The notes under the pieces are model-generated. The model was not told where the DNA came from. It did no database searches and saw only the letters and a program-made list of their open reading frames with translations. The position numbers were made by a program, and so were the translations under genes. From Mycobacterium sp. 852002-51961_SCH5331710 (GTDB lineage: Bacteria > Actinomycetota > Actinomycetes > Mycobacteriales > Mycobacteriaceae), in the NCBI RefSeq assembly GCF_001665535.1, contig NZ_LZSQ01000105.1, positions 1-64,000 of the forward strand: a stretch of 64,000 nucleotides of DNA, in the 5' to 3' direction. Below, piece after piece: positions 9,062 through 19,039 of this stretch. Every line of letters starts with the position of its first letter. Positions within the stretch are counted from its first letter, which is position 1.

Positions 9062-9937
9062 GTGACCGTGGCAGCCACCGTGATCGACGTCGCCGATCCG
9101 TCCGATCCGCGTCTCGACGACTTCCGCGACCTCAACAGCGTCGACCGCCGACCCGATCTGCCCACCGGCAAGGGGCTGGTGATCGCCGAGGGCGTGCTGG
9201 TGGTGCAGCGGATGCTGGCGTCGCGGTTCGTCCCCCGCGCGATGATGGGCACCGACCGCCGCCTACAGGAGCTCGCGGCCGACCTCGGCGGTGTCTCGGC
9301 TCCCTACTACCGCGTGGCTGCCGATGTGATGGCGGACGTGGTGGGCTTTCACCTCAACCGCGGCGTGCTGGCTTCGGCGTCGCGGCCGCGGGAGTTGACG
9401 GTCGCGGAGGTGTTGGACGGCGCCCGCACCGTCGCGGTGCTCGAAGGCGTAAACGACCACGAGAACCTCGGCTCGATCTTTCGAAATGCCGCCGGCCTCG
9501 GTGTGGACGCGGTCGTCTTCGGCACCGGCTGCGCCGACCCGCTGTACCGGCGTGCGGTCCGGGTGTCGATGGGCCACGCGCTGCTCGTGCCGTACGCGTG
9601 GGCGCAGTCGTGGCCCGCGGATTTGGAGTTGTTGCGCGACAACGGCTTTCGCATGTTAGCCATGACGCCGGGCCCCACCGCGCGTTCCCTGGCCGACGCG
9701 ATGTCGGACGTCGTCGACGACAAGGTGGCGATCCTGGTCGGGGCGGAAGGACCGGGGCTGACCGAGCGGACGATGCGCGCGGCGGATCTTCGGGTGCGGA
9801 TACCGATGTCGCGGGGAACCGACTCGCTCAACGTCGCGACCGCTGCCGCACTGGCGTTCTATGAGCGGGTTAGATTGGGGACCGGCGAGCTGGGGCCACA
9901 CCCGAAGGGTAGGGGAGAGCGGAGCGAATCGGAGTGA
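9062..9937 (+). CDS. TrmH/SpoU-family RNA 2'-O-methyltransferase
   Basis: 291 residues; transfers a methyl group from SAM to a ribose 2'-OH in rRNA or tRNA. The three SPOUT motifs are visible: motif 1 NDHENLGSIFRNAAGLG (Asn and Arg both present), motif 2 ILVGAEGPGLTE, and motif 3 IPMSRGTDSLNVATAAALA, which forms the knot. An N-terminal L30e-like substrate-binding part covers residues 1-110 (GKGLVIAEGVLVVQRML). It corresponds to Rv0881. It overlaps the next gene by four bases (GTGA). The exact modified nucleotide is not predictable. Confidence 0.9.
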   Translation: MTVAATVIDVADPSDPRLDDFRDLNSVDRRPDLPTGKGLVIAEGVLVVQRMLASRFVPRAMMGTDRRLQELAADLGGVSAPYYRVAADVMADVVGFHLNRGVLASASRPRELTVAEVLDGARTVAVLEGVNDHENLGSIFRNAAGLGVDAVVFGTGCADPLYRRAVRVSMGHALLVPYAWAQSWPADLELLRDNGFRMLAMTPGPTARSLADAMSDVVDDKVAILVGAEGPGLTERTMRAADLRVRIPMSRGTDSLNVATAAALAFYERVRLGTGELGPHPKGRGERSESE

Positions 9938-10215
9938 CGGAGATGACCGACGACTCGACGCCCTGGGCGATGGGGTTGACGGTGGCGGCGTTCGTCGCGG
10001 CGGTGATCGCGGCCGCGATCGTGGTGCTCAGCCTCGGCCTGCTGCGGCTGCATCCGCTGCTGGCGATCGGGCTCAACCTGGTCGCGGTCGGCGGCCTGGC
10101 CCCGACGGTGTGGGGCTGGCGCAATCGGCCGGTGTGGCGGTGGTTCGTGCTGGGCTCCGGCGTCGGCGTGGCCGCCGCGTGGCTGGTCGTGCTCGCCGTC
10201 GCGCTCAGCAGCTGA
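9934..10215 (+). CDS. DUF2537 membrane protein (Rv0882 family)
   Basis: 93 residues with three hydrophobic segments: AMGLTVAAFVAAVIAAAIVV, LLAIGLNLVAVGGLAPTVW and WFVLGSGVGVAAAWLVVLAV. It matches the small actinobacterial DUF2537 membrane family. The GTG at 9934 overlaps the methyltransferase stop. ATG 9943, three codons in, is an alternative start. Coupled translation with the TrmH gene suggests one transcript. No function is known. Confidence 0.8.
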   Translation: MTEMTDDSTPWAMGLTVAAFVAAVIAAAIVVLSLGLLRLHPLLAIGLNLVAVGGLAPTVWGWRNRPVWRWFVLGSGVGVAAAWLVVLAVALSS

Positions 10216-10256
10216 CCTGAGCCGAACTCGGAGGTCGCCCGGTCCTGCCGACCAGA

Positions 10257-10298
10257 CGCAAAACTGCCCAATTTCGCGCGTTTTCGGGCAGTTTTGCG
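10257..10298. terminator. Bidirectional hairpin terminator
   Basis: A perfect 13-bp inverted repeat (CGCAAAACTGCCC / GGGCAGTTTTGCG) with a 16-base loop lies between the convergent DUF2537 and sepH genes. The A/T-rich outer halves give a U-run on either strand, so it can terminate both transcripts. Confidence 0.8.
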
Positions 10299-10328
10299 AC
10301 TGCTCGCGGGAAGAAGTGCGGGAGGACC

Positions 10329-11144
10329 TCAGCGCTGGCCGCTGGAGCGCACGCCCAGCAGGACGTCCTCCCAGGCCGGAACGGCGGGCTTGGCCTTACC
10401 CCTGCGGGCCTTGGCCGGCTTCGGCGCGACGGGCTCCGGGGCTTCTTCGGGCTGGGGCTCGGGTGGAGTCGCCTGCACCGGCGGGTCGATCGGAAGCGTC
10501 GGCTCCTCGACCTCGACCTGCGGCTCGGGCAGCGCAGCCACGGGGCGCAGCGGTCGACTGAAGTTCGGGTCGATCAGTTCGGACGCCGCATCGTCGAAGG
10601 CGGTGACCGTCCCACCATGGGCGCCGGGAGAAAAGCGGAAATGCGCCGCGAGGTCCGACCTACCTGCTTTCCATGCCAGCCGCACCGTCCAGCGGCCGTC
10701 CTCGTTGCGCCACGCGTCCCAGGTCGGCGCGTCCGGGTCGAGTCCGCGCGCGATCAGCGCCGTCGTGACCGTCTCCAGCAGGGTCAGGACCGACGGCCCG
10801 TCGGCGAGCACCGGATGCGCGGCGGTTGCCAGCTCGGCGGCGCGGGCACGCTCGAGCAATACCGGATGTGCGAACCGCTCGACACGGGACACGTCGACGC
10901 CCGAAGCCTCCGCGACCTGTTCTACGGATGCACCGGCCCTGATTCGGGACTGAATCTCCTTGGGTCGCAGCACGGTTTGAACCTCGGCCTCGTCTCGTGG
11001 CTGACTCGAACCCACCTGGTCACCACGGACGGCGGCCCGCAGCCGATCGTCGCGCAGCAACGTGAACTTCTCGCCGGAGCCGTCGGCCTCGCAGATGATT
11101 CGTTTGCCGTCCACATCGAGTCCGACGACTTTGAGTTCCCGCAT
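10329..11144 (-). CDS. sepH: Cell-division regulator SepH
   Basis: 271 residues. SepH (DUF3071; Rv0883c) is known to stimulate FtsZ polymerization in Streptomyces and mycobacteria. The N-terminal domain begins MRELKVVGLDVDGKRIICEA. A helix-turn-helix-like part follows (RPKEIQSRIRAGASVEQVAE, SGVDVSRVERFAHPVL). After residue ~205 comes a Pro/Glu/Lys-rich linker, then a C-terminal WEDVLLGVRSSG motif typical of SepH. ATG 11142-11144 is chosen because it gives the conserved MRELKVVG start; a frame 12 codons longer is open. It is separated from convergent DUF2537 by the hairpin terminator. Confidence 0.88.
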   Translation of the reverse strand: MRELKVVGLDVDGKRIICEADGSGEKFTLLRDDRLRAAVRGDQVGSSQPRDEAEVQTVLRPKEIQSRIRAGASVEQVAEASGVDVSRVERFAHPVLLERARAAELATAAHPVLADGPSVLTLLETVTTALIARGLDPDAPTWDAWRNEDGRWTVRLAWKAGRSDLAAHFRFSPGAHGGTVTAFDDAASELIDPNFSRPLRPVAALPEPQVEVEEPTLPIDPPVQATPPEPQPEEAPEPVAPKPAKARRGKAKPAVPAWEDVLLGVRSSGQR

Positions 11145-11227
11145 GGCGACCTCCTCCGGGCTAACGCGAAGCCCGATCAACCGGACACTACTGCGTTATC
11201 CGCCCGTTACCTGGTATGACACGCGGG

Positions 11228-12433
<1,206 letters not shown>

Positions 12434-12523
12434 TCACAAAAGTGGGTAAACGACCTACATAGAGACCTCGTTGTGTCCATACTGTGACCTGTCGGGGACT
12501 GAAGCTCGAGCCCAGGGGGGCAC

Positions 12524-13012
12524 GTGAACAGTCGTAGAAAAAGCTCGGTCCTGTTTTCCATCTGCACGGGTGCTCTGGCGGTCTGCGCACCGCTGGTCGC
12601 GGGCCCGGCCCAGGCCGATGGCGCCGACGACGGCGCACTTTTGAACGAGATCAATGCCGCACGCGCGGGGAACGGCTGCGGCCCGGTTGCGGGAAACCCG
12701 CAGCTGAGCTCCGCCGCGGCCCGGCAGGCTAACGACATGCTCGCCAACAACGTTCGCAGCCACACCGGTTCGGACGGGTCATCCGTTGGCCAGCGCATCA
12801 CCGCCGCCGGCTACACGCAGTTCTCCAACGCCGGCGAAATCATCTTCTGGAGCACGGGGGTCGGGGCGGTGCCCGCCGAAGCGGTCAATTGGTGGATGAA
12901 CAGCCCCGGGCACCGCGCGATTATCACCGACTGCAGCATGACCGAAGTCGGTGTCGCCGTGGTGCGCAACGGCCCCAGGGCCGCCGCCGTGGGTGAGTTC
13001 GGCAGCAGATAG
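12524..13012 (+). CDS. Secreted CAP-domain (SCP/PR-1) protein
   Basis: 162 residues with a signal peptide (MNSRRKSSVLFSICTGAL..., cleavage likely after PAQA, residue ~31) and one CAP domain. CAP features: NEINAARAGNG, RSHTGSDGSS carrying the first conserved His, NAGEII with the conserved Glu, and WWMNSPGHRAIITDCSMTEVGVA with the second His and a Cys that can pair with the Cys in NGCGPV. Bacterial CAP proteins are cell-surface; enzymatic function is generally unproven. GTG 12524 has a GGGGGG site seven bases upstream. This gene separates serC from the AurF-like gene, which are direct neighbours in M. tuberculosis. Confidence 0.85.
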   Translation: MNSRRKSSVLFSICTGALAVCAPLVAGPAQADGADDGALLNEINAARAGNGCGPVAGNPQLSSAAARQANDMLANNVRSHTGSDGSSVGQRITAAGYTQFSNAGEIIFWSTGVGAVPAEAVNWWMNSPGHRAIITDCSMTEVGVAVVRNGPRAAAVGEFGSR

Positions 13013-13049
13013 CGCCCGGCGCTCACCTCTCCTCGCGGGCACTCACAGC

Positions 13050-13065
13050 TGTGACCGCGATCACA
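13050..13065. promoter_or_regulatory. Perfect CRP-type palindrome
   Basis: TGTGACCGCGATCACA fits TGTGA-N6-TCACA at every specified position. It sits 123 bases before the AurF-like gene and just after the CAP gene. In M. tuberculosis a CRP site in the serC-Rv0885 gap is known, so this is likely its counterpart, moved relative to serC by the inserted CAP gene. Confidence 0.75.
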
Positions 13066-13187
13066 TCTCGATGTCTTTGACCCCGTGTGACACATCGCGC
13101 TCGGGGGTATGTTCAGTAGGCGATACCTCCGGTACCGTTGTTGGACATCAGAGGCGCAGATGTAAACCTCATAGGGGAGGTCCGAGA

Positions 13188-14201
13188 ATGGCGCGAACCC
13201 GATTGGTCAGGCGATGGCGTCGCAACATGGAAGTCACCGAGGACGCCGAATACGTCGACACGCTCACCACGCTGTCCGAAGGGTCGGTGCGGCGGAACTT
13301 CAATCCGTACACCGATATCGACTGGGACTCCCCGGAGTTCGCGGTCACTGAGAACGACCCGCGCTGGGTGCTGCCCGCGACCGACCCGCTCGGTGGACAT
13401 CCCTGGTATCAGGCGCAACCGCTCGAACGACAGATCGAGATCGGAATGTGGCGGCAGGCCAACGTCGCGAAGGTCGGTCTGCAGTTCGAGATCATCCTCA
13501 TCCGCGGGCTGACGAACTACGCGTTCTGGGTGCCCAACGGGTCACCCGAGTACCGGTACTGCCTGCACGAGTCGGTCGAAGAGTGCAACCACACGATGAT
13601 GTTCCAGGAGATGGTCAACCGCATCGGCGCCGACGTGCCTGGCATGCCCCGCATGCTGCGGTGGCTGTCGCCGTTCATCCCGCTCGTGGCCGGACCGCTG
13701 CCGATCCCGTTCTTCTTCGGCGTGCTCGCCGGCGAGGAGCCGATCGACCACACACAGAAGAACGTGTTGCGCGAGGGCAAGGAACTGCACCCGATCATGG
13801 AGCGGGTGATGGCCATCCACGTCGCGGAGGAGGCCCGTCACATCTCGTTCGCGCACGAGTATCTGCGCAAGCGCCTGCCGCGGCTCAACCGCCGTCAGCG
13901 GTTCTGGCTGTCGTTGAACGTGCCGATCATCATGCGGGTGTTGTGCCAGGCGATCATCGTGCCGCCGAAGGCTTTCTGGCGTGAGTTCGACATCCCGCGC
14001 TCGGTGCGCAAGGAGCTGTTCTTCCGCGCGCCGAAGTCCCGCCAGTTCCTGCGCGACATGTTCGGCGATGTTCGGATGCTGTGCCATGAAACCGGATTGA
14101 TGAACCCGTTCGCGAGGTTGATGTGGCGGCTCTGCAAGATCGACGGCAAGCCGAGCCGTTACCGCAGCGAACCGGCCCGTCAGCACGTGATCGCCGCCTA
14201 G
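13188..14201 (+). CDS. AurF-like diiron oxygenase (Rv0885 family)
   Basis: 337 residues resembling ferritin-like AurF N-oxygenases. Metal-ligand motifs are placed as expected: QFEIILIRGLTNYAF, then ESVEECNHTMMFQEMVNRIG (ExxxExxH type) and VAEEARHISFAHEYLRKRLP (ExxRH type). Such enzymes oxidize amines or fatty-acid-like substrates; the substrate here is unknown. ATG 13188 is preceded by AGGGGAGG; the open frame reaches further upstream but across the CRP site. It is followed 10 bases later by fprB, which can supply electrons, so the pair looks like an oxygenase plus reductase (inference from spacing). Confidence 0.85.
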   Translation: MARTRLVRRWRRNMEVTEDAEYVDTLTTLSEGSVRRNFNPYTDIDWDSPEFAVTENDPRWVLPATDPLGGHPWYQAQPLERQIEIGMWRQANVAKVGLQFEIILIRGLTNYAFWVPNGSPEYRYCLHESVEECNHTMMFQEMVNRIGADVPGMPRMLRWLSPFIPLVAGPLPIPFFFGVLAGEEPIDHTQKNVLREGKELHPIMERVMAIHVAEEARHISFAHEYLRKRLPRLNRRQRFWLSLNVPIIMRVLCQAIIVPPKAFWREFDIPRSVRKELFFRAPKSRQFLRDMFGDVRMLCHETGLMNPFARLMWRLCKIDGKPSRYRSEPARQHVIAA

Positions 14202-14211
14202 GACGCACGAC

Positions 14212-15888
14212 GTGCCCCACGTGATCACCCAGTCGTGTTGCAGCGACGGGTCCTGTGTCTACGCGTGCCCGGTCAACTGCATTCACCCGACACCCGACGA
14301 GCCCGGTTTCGCGACCGCCGAGATGCTCTACATCGATCCCGTGGCGTGCGTCGACTGCGGAGCCTGCGTGTCGGCGTGCCCGGTCGGGGCGATATCGCAC
14401 GATTCGAAGTTGACGCCGGAGCAACTTCCGTTCGTCGAGTTGAACGCGGCGTTCTATCCCGAACCGGACGGCAAGCTGCCGCCGACGTCGAAGTTGGCGC
14501 CGGTCATCGAGGCGCCGGTGGTTTATCCGCGCGCCGGCGGACCGCTGACCGTCGCGATCGTCGGTTCCGGGCCCGCCGCGATGTACGCCGCCGACGAATT
14601 GCTCACCCAGAAGGGCGTGTGCGTCAACGTTTTCGAGCGGCTGCCCACGCCGTACGGGTTGGTGCGCGCGGGTGTCGCGCCCGACCATCAGAGCACCAAG
14701 CGGGTGACCAAACTGTTCGACAAGGTAGCGGCGCAGCCGGGGTTCACCGTCTACCTCAACGTCGAGGTGGGCACGGACGTCACACACGACGAGCTGCTCG
14801 AACATCACCATGCCGTGCTCTACGCGGTGGGGGCGCCCAACGATCGGCGGCTCGACATCGCAGGGATGGGGCTGCCGGGCACGGGCACCGCCACCGAGTT
14901 CGTGGCCTGGTACAACGGCCACCCCGAATTCGACTCGCTGCCAGTCGATCTGGCTCATGAGCGGGTGGTCATCGTCGGCAACGGTAACGTCGCCCTCGAC
15001 GTCGCACGGATCCTCACCACACGTCCGGATGTGCTTGCGCGAACCGACATCTCCGATCACGCGCTCGCCGTGCTTCGCGAATCCAAGGTGACCGAGGTCG
15101 TGATCGCGGCTCGGCGCGGGCCGAAGGACTCGGCATTCACGCTGCCCGAGCTGTTGGGGTTGACGTCGACGTGCGACGTGGTGTTGTCGCCCGCCGACCA
15201 CGAGTTGGTGGACCGGGACCTGGCCGCTGCCGAAGATCCGTTGACGCGCAACAAGTTGGAAGTCCTGAGCAAGGTCGGGGATACCTCGGCGCCGGCGACA
15301 CGGCCGCGGATCCGCCTGGCGTACCGGATGACGCCAAAGCGGGTGGTCGGCGAGGGCCGGACTGACGCGATCGAGTTCACCGTCACCGGAACCGACGAGG
15401 TCTGTCGGCTCGACGCGGGGCTGGTGCTGACCTCGATCGGCTACCGCGGCAGACCGATTCGCGGCCTGCCCTTCGACGAGTCTGTGGCGGTCGTTCCCAA
15501 CGACGGCGGACGCGTCGTCGACCCCCGCTCGGGTGAGCCGGTTCCCGGCAGCTACGTCGCCGGGTGGATCAAACGCGGACCGACGGGATTCATCGGCACC
15601 AACAAGTCGTGCGCGGCACAGAGCGTGCACAACCTGGTCGCCGACTACAACGACGGCAGGCTGCGCGACCCGCTATACAAGCCGGGCGCACTCGACAAGC
15701 TTGTCCGCAGCCGACGTCCAGACATGGTCGACTCGGCCGGGTGGAAGGCGATCGACGCCGCCGAGATCGCCCGCGGCGGCGACGAGCGCCCGCGCGTGAA
15801 GTTCACCTCGGTCGCCGACATGCTGACAGCTGCGAAAGCGGACGCGCCGCGGTTCGGCCGGCGCCTACTCGCCGGCCTGCGCCGCTGA
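14212..15888 (+). CDS. fprB: Ferredoxin/ferredoxin-NADP reductase FprB
   Basis: 558 residues. Residues 1-100 are a ferredoxin domain with CVYACPVNCIHPTP and CVDCGACVSACPVGAI clusters. Residues ~105-558 form an adrenodoxin-reductase-like flavoprotein with an FAD site (VAIVGSGPAAMYAADELL), the PTPYGLVRAGVAPDH motif, an NADP site (VVIVGNGNVALDVARIL) and a C-terminal FAD-contact region (GWIKRGPTGFIGTNKSCA). It moves electrons between NADPH and ferredoxin clusters for oxygenases and P450s. It corresponds to Rv0886. GTG start 14212; a GTG three codons in is also possible. Confidence 0.95.
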   Translation: MPHVITQSCCSDGSCVYACPVNCIHPTPDEPGFATAEMLYIDPVACVDCGACVSACPVGAISHDSKLTPEQLPFVELNAAFYPEPDGKLPPTSKLAPVIEAPVVYPRAGGPLTVAIVGSGPAAMYAADELLTQKGVCVNVFERLPTPYGLVRAGVAPDHQSTKRVTKLFDKVAAQPGFTVYLNVEVGTDVTHDELLEHHHAVLYAVGAPNDRRLDIAGMGLPGTGTATEFVAWYNGHPEFDSLPVDLAHERVVIVGNGNVALDVARILTTRPDVLARTDISDHALAVLRESKVTEVVIAARRGPKDSAFTLPELLGLTSTCDVVLSPADHELVDRDLAAAEDPLTRNKLEVLSKVGDTSAPATRPRIRLAYRMTPKRVVGEGRTDAIEFTVTGTDEVCRLDAGLVLTSIGYRGRPIRGLPFDESVAVVPNDGGRVVDPRSGEPVPGSYVAGWIKRGPTGFIGTNKSCAAQSVHNLVADYNDGRLRDPLYKPGALDKLVRSRRPDMVDSAGWKAIDAAEIARGGDERPRVKFTSVADMLTAAKADAPRFGRRLLAGLRR

Positions 15889-15890
15889 CG

Positions 15891-16346
15891 TCACTGGGGC
15901 TGCTGCACCGCCTTCTCGATCTCCTCGGGGCTGACCTCGCGCATCGGCTGCCCCATCGACCACATGTGTCCGAACGGGTCGCGTAGCACGCCGTAGCGGT
16001 CGCCCCAGAACATGTCATCGAGCGGCATCACGACGGTCGCACCGGCGTCGACCGCCTTCTGAAACTTGGCATCGACATCGCTGACGGTCAGGTGAATAGT
16101 CACAGGCGAACCGCCGAACGCCTCCGGCGTCTCCGACCTGCCGTCGTTCATCTCCGGAAAATCGTCGTTGAGCATCACCAGCGAACCATTGATGCGCAGC
16201 GCCGCGTGGAACAACTTCTTCCCGTCCGGTCCGGGCACCCGGCCGAGTTCCTCGGCGTCGAACGCCTTGACGTAGAAATCGATGGCCGCAGCGCCGTCGC
16301 TGACCGTGAGCATGGGGGACACTTCTGGCTTTACCTCGATGGCCAT
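15891..16346 (-). CDS. VOC-superfamily (PhnB/glyoxalase-like) protein
   Basis: 151 residues with two beta-alpha-beta-beta-beta units of the vicinal-oxygen-chelate fold. The first is SPMLTVSDGAAAIDFYVKAF; the second is VTIHLTVSDVDAKFQKAVDA, ending DRYGVLRDPFGHMWSMGQP, where the DPFGH block carries a metal-ligand His. The PhnB-like subgroup includes proteins of unknown activity and some antibiotic-binding ones. It matches the Rv0887c position (convergent after fprB). The AGGAG site before ATG 16346 supports the start. Confidence 0.85.
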   Translation of the reverse strand: MAIEVKPEVSPMLTVSDGAAAIDFYVKAFDAEELGRVPGPDGKKLFHAALRINGSLVMLNDDFPEMNDGRSETPEAFGGSPVTIHLTVSDVDAKFQKAVDAGATVVMPLDDMFWGDRYGVLRDPFGHMWSMGQPMREVSPEEIEKAVQQPQ

Positions 16347-16463
16347 GTGCAGGGCTCCTTTCGATTCGGGTTTGCGCCCGCGGAGGGGGTCACCAGTACC
16401 GACCTGCGCCGAGCGCCGAATTCATCGGTACGTGGCCCATGCAACCACCGACCACCGACAGGA

Positions 16464-17066
16464 TCAGACGATCGAAAAGGACGGCGGCAGCCCGTCGCGT
16501 CCGGTCAGCGCCATCAGCACCGTCTCACCGTGCGCCTGGGCCGCGATCCGAGCCGCCAACACCAACGCCTCCTCGAGCACCGATGGCGGCAGCGTGAACG
16601 AAATCCCAATTGCGCGTGCGATATCCAGGCTGTGCACGGCCAGCTCGAACGTCCGCGTCGGCAGGTAGTCCCGCAGCCGGATACCCAGCCCGCCGATCAC
16701 CTGGATCAGCGGATCGTCCACCGTCTCCACGCGCGCCAAGGCCTGTGTGACGAGGTCGGCGACCGTCGCTGCCGGATCGTCACCCAGGTCGCGGCCAGCC
16801 TGCCTGCCCCGCTCGGCGACGGCAGCGGGATCCATGCCCAGTGCGGTGGGGTTCACCCGTGCGTAGTACTCCTGCGGGGAGGTGATGTCCGCGCGGTCGG
16901 CGGTGGTCTCGAGGTAGGTGAGCACCGTGATGAGTGACCGTGACGTGTGCCCGACCAGCGAACGCAGATCCCAGTCGCCCAGCCCCGGCTTCGACCACGC
17001 GTCGGCGGGAATCCGGCCGACGAGGTCCGCGAAACTGTGTGCCGCCGCGGCGAACGTCGGGGTCAC
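16464..17066 (-). CDS. DinB-like / maleylpyruvate-isomerase-like mycothiol-type protein
   Basis: 200 residues from GTG 17064-17066 (VTPTFAAAAHSFADLVGRI). It has the four-helix DinB/MDMPI pattern: DAWSKPGLGDWDLRSLVGHT with the conserved metal-ligand-type His in the W-x-L-x-x-L-V-x-H block, then RTFELAVHSLDIARAIG with a second His. Proteins of this kind are mycothiol-dependent isomerases/transferases or unassigned metal-binding enzymes. The exact reaction cannot be read. It overlaps the citA stop by four bases (GTGA) and so is translated together with citA. Confidence 0.75.
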   Translation of the reverse strand: MTPTFAAAAHSFADLVGRIPADAWSKPGLGDWDLRSLVGHTSRSLITVLTYLETTADRADITSPQEYYARVNPTALGMDPAAVAERGRQAGRDLGDDPAATVADLVTQALARVETVDDPLIQVIGGLGIRLRDYLPTRTFELAVHSLDIARAIGISFTLPPSVLEEALVLAARIAAQAHGETVLMALTGRDGLPPSFSIV

Positions 17067-18181
17067 GACCGGACGATCTGGTCCCAGCCCGCGACCGACT
17101 CCGGGCTGCGCGGCGCCGGACCGACGTAGATCGCCGACGGACGCACCAGCTTGCCGAGCCGCTTCTGCTCGAGGATGTGCGCACACCAGCCCGCGGTGCG
17201 GCCGCAGGTGAACATCGCGGGCATCATCTTGGTCGGCACCTGCGCGAAGTCCAGGATCACCGCCGCCCAGAACTCGACGTTGGTCTCGATGGCGCGGTCC
17301 GGCCGCCGCTCGCGCAGCTCGGTCAGGGCGGCCTGTTCGAGCGCGGCGGCCACCTCATAGCGCGGGGCCTCGAGCCGCTTGGCCGTCGCGCGCAGCACCC
17401 GGGCCCGCGGATCCTCGGCACGGTAGACCCGATGCCCGAAGCCCATCAGCTTCTCCTTGCGGTCCAGGATGCCTTTGACCACCGCGCGGGCGTCGCCGGT
17501 CTTCTCGGCCTCCTCGATCATCGGGATCACGCGGGCTGGGGCGCCGCCGTGCAGCGGCCCGCTCATCGCGCCGATCGCGCCGGACAGGGCGGCAGCGACG
17601 TCGGCCCCGGTCGACGCGATCACGCGGGCGGTGAACGTCGAGGCGTTCATGCCGTGTTCGGCTGCGCTGACCCAGTAGGCGTCGATGGCCTCCACATGGC
17701 GGGGATCGGGATCGCCCTGCCAGCGGGTCATGAATCGCTCGGTCACCGTTGAGCATTCGTCGATGGTGCGCTGGGGTACCGCGGGTTGGTAGATACCGCG
17801 TGCCGATTGCGCGACGTAGGACAACGCCATCACCGAAGCCCGGGCGAGGTGGTCGCGGGCGGTGGCGTCGTCGATGTCGAGTAGCGGGGGATAACCCCAG
17901 ATCGGCGCCAGCATCGCGAGCCCCGCCTGGACGTCCACGCGCACATCGCCGCTGTGAATGGGCAGCGGGAAGGGCTCGGCGGGCGGCAGTCCGTTGCCGA
18001 ACTTGCCGTCGACCAGCAGCGCCCACACGTCACCGAAGGTCACCCGCTGGTTGACCAAGTCTTCGATGTCGACGCCGCGGTACCGCAGCGCGCCGCCGTC
18101 CTTATCGGGTTCGGCGATCTCGGAGGTGAAGGCGACGACGCCCTCGAGGCCGGGTACGAAATCTTCAGGCACCGTGCTCAT
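17063..18181 (-). CDS. citA: Citrate synthase 2 (CitA type)
   Basis: 372 residues from ATG 18179-18181 (MSTVPEDFVPGLEGVVAFTS). The chain has GGALRYRGVDIEDLV, AAEHGMNASTFTARVIASTG with the first catalytic His, GPLHGGAPARVIPMIEE with the substrate His, and KLMGFGHRVYRAEDPRA with the third conserved His. It makes citrate from oxaloacetate and acetyl-CoA. It corresponds to Rv0889c, while gltA2 1.6 kb away is the main enzyme. Some short citrate synthases of this type are methylcitrate synthases, so substrate choice is not certain. A longer open frame adds eight codons upstream but lacks conserved residues. Confidence 0.92.
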   Translation of the reverse strand: MSTVPEDFVPGLEGVVAFTSEIAEPDKDGGALRYRGVDIEDLVNQRVTFGDVWALLVDGKFGNGLPPAEPFPLPIHSGDVRVDVQAGLAMLAPIWGYPPLLDIDDATARDHLARASVMALSYVAQSARGIYQPAVPQRTIDECSTVTERFMTRWQGDPDPRHVEAIDAYWVSAAEHGMNASTFTARVIASTGADVAAALSGAIGAMSGPLHGGAPARVIPMIEEAEKTGDARAVVKGILDRKEKLMGFGHRVYRAEDPRARVLRATAKRLEAPRYEVAAALEQAALTELRERRPDRAIETNVEFWAAVILDFAQVPTKMMPAMFTCGRTAGWCAHILEQKRLGKLVRPSAIYVGPAPRSPESVAGWDQIVRS

Positions 18182-18264
18182 GGCCAGATTCTTGCACCCG
18201 CGCAACCGCGGTCATCTCGCGGTTGCTGACACCGCGGTGCGCGGTCTGGGCGTAGCGTTGTCGC

Positions 18265-18927
18265 GTGGCGGAGGTAGGCCCAGAACGCTTGGCGAGGATG
18301 CGGGTGGAATACGGTTCGGCGGAAAAAGACGGCAGTCCCGATCTCGATGTGGATTGGCTGGCCGACGGCTGGGTTACGTTGCTGCGCAAATGGTTAGCCG
18401 ACGCCGAGCGCGCCGGTGTCGCTGAGCCCAACGCGATGGTGGTGGGCACGGTGGACGGTAACGGACGGCCCGTGACCCGATCGGTGTTGTGCAAGAGCGT
18501 CGACGACGCCGGCATCACGTTCTATACCAACTACGACTCCGACAAAGGCGAGCAGTTGGCGGCGACGCCGTACGCGTCGGCCACGTTTCCGTGGTACCCG
18601 ATCGGGCGCCAGGTCCACGTGCGCGGACCGGTCCTAAAGGTGTCCGCGGAGGAGACGGCCGAGTACTGGTCCAAGCGCCCGCGGGGGTCGCAGCTCGGCG
18701 CGTGGGCGTCGTACCAGTCGAAGCCGATCGCGTCCCGCGCCGCGCTGCTGGACCAACTGACGGAGGTGACGCAGCGATTCGCTGACCACGAAACCGTTCC
18801 CGTGCCGCCGAATTGGGGCGGCTATCTGATCGCGGCCGAGGTCGTGGAGTTCTGGCAGGGCCGGGAGAACCGGGTGCACAACAGGATTCGCATTCAGGAT
18901 GGGCGGGTCGAGCGGCTGCAGCCGTAG
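18265..18927 (+). CDS. pdxH: Pyridoxamine 5'-phosphate oxidase PdxH
   Basis: 220 residues; FMN enzyme that oxidizes pyridoxamine/pyridoxine 5'-phosphate to pyridoxal phosphate. Visible are [20 protein letters not shown] with the FMN-phosphate contacts, [20 protein letters not shown], and the C-terminal family signature [20 protein letters not shown] with RLQP as the last residues. GTG 18265. It is divergent from citA across 83 bp. PLP also serves serC in this window, though there is no sign of shared control. Confidence 0.95.
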   Translation: MAEVGPERLARMRVEYGSAEKDGSPDLDVDWLADGWVTLLRKWLADAERAGVAEPNAMVVGTVDGNGRPVTRSVLCKSVDDAGITFYTNYDSDKGEQLAATPYASATFPWYPIGRQVHVRGPVLKVSAEETAEYWSKRPRGSQLGAWASYQSKPIASRAALLDQLTEVTQRFADHETVPVPPNWGGYLIAAEVVEFWQGRENRVHNRIRIQDGRVERLQP

Positions 18928-18968
18928 GAGCCGGTGTTAGCTGCGGCGAGGCAACGGTCCAAAATGCA

Positions 18969-18992
18969 GACGTCGATCATGTATTCGACGTC
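18969..18992. promoter_or_regulatory. Inverted repeat between pdxH and the TetR gene
   Basis: Perfect 8-base arms GACGTCGA and TCGACGTC around an 8-base spacer, 48 bases before the TetR-type gene start and 42 bases after the pdxH stop. Its size fits a TetR-family operator (autoregulation), but it could also be a weak pdxH transcript end; there is no U-run. Confidence 0.4.
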
Positions 18993-19039
18993 AACGGATT
19001 CTTAGCTCTCTCATAGATTCGGCGATTAGTATCGCCTTC

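Noticed and set aside
13954..15630. 558-residue open frame on the minus strand over fprB
   Set aside because: It lies opposite fprB, whose cluster, FAD and NADP motifs are intact. The minus frame is rich in Arg/His/Asp with no domain, as expected from high-GC antisense frames.
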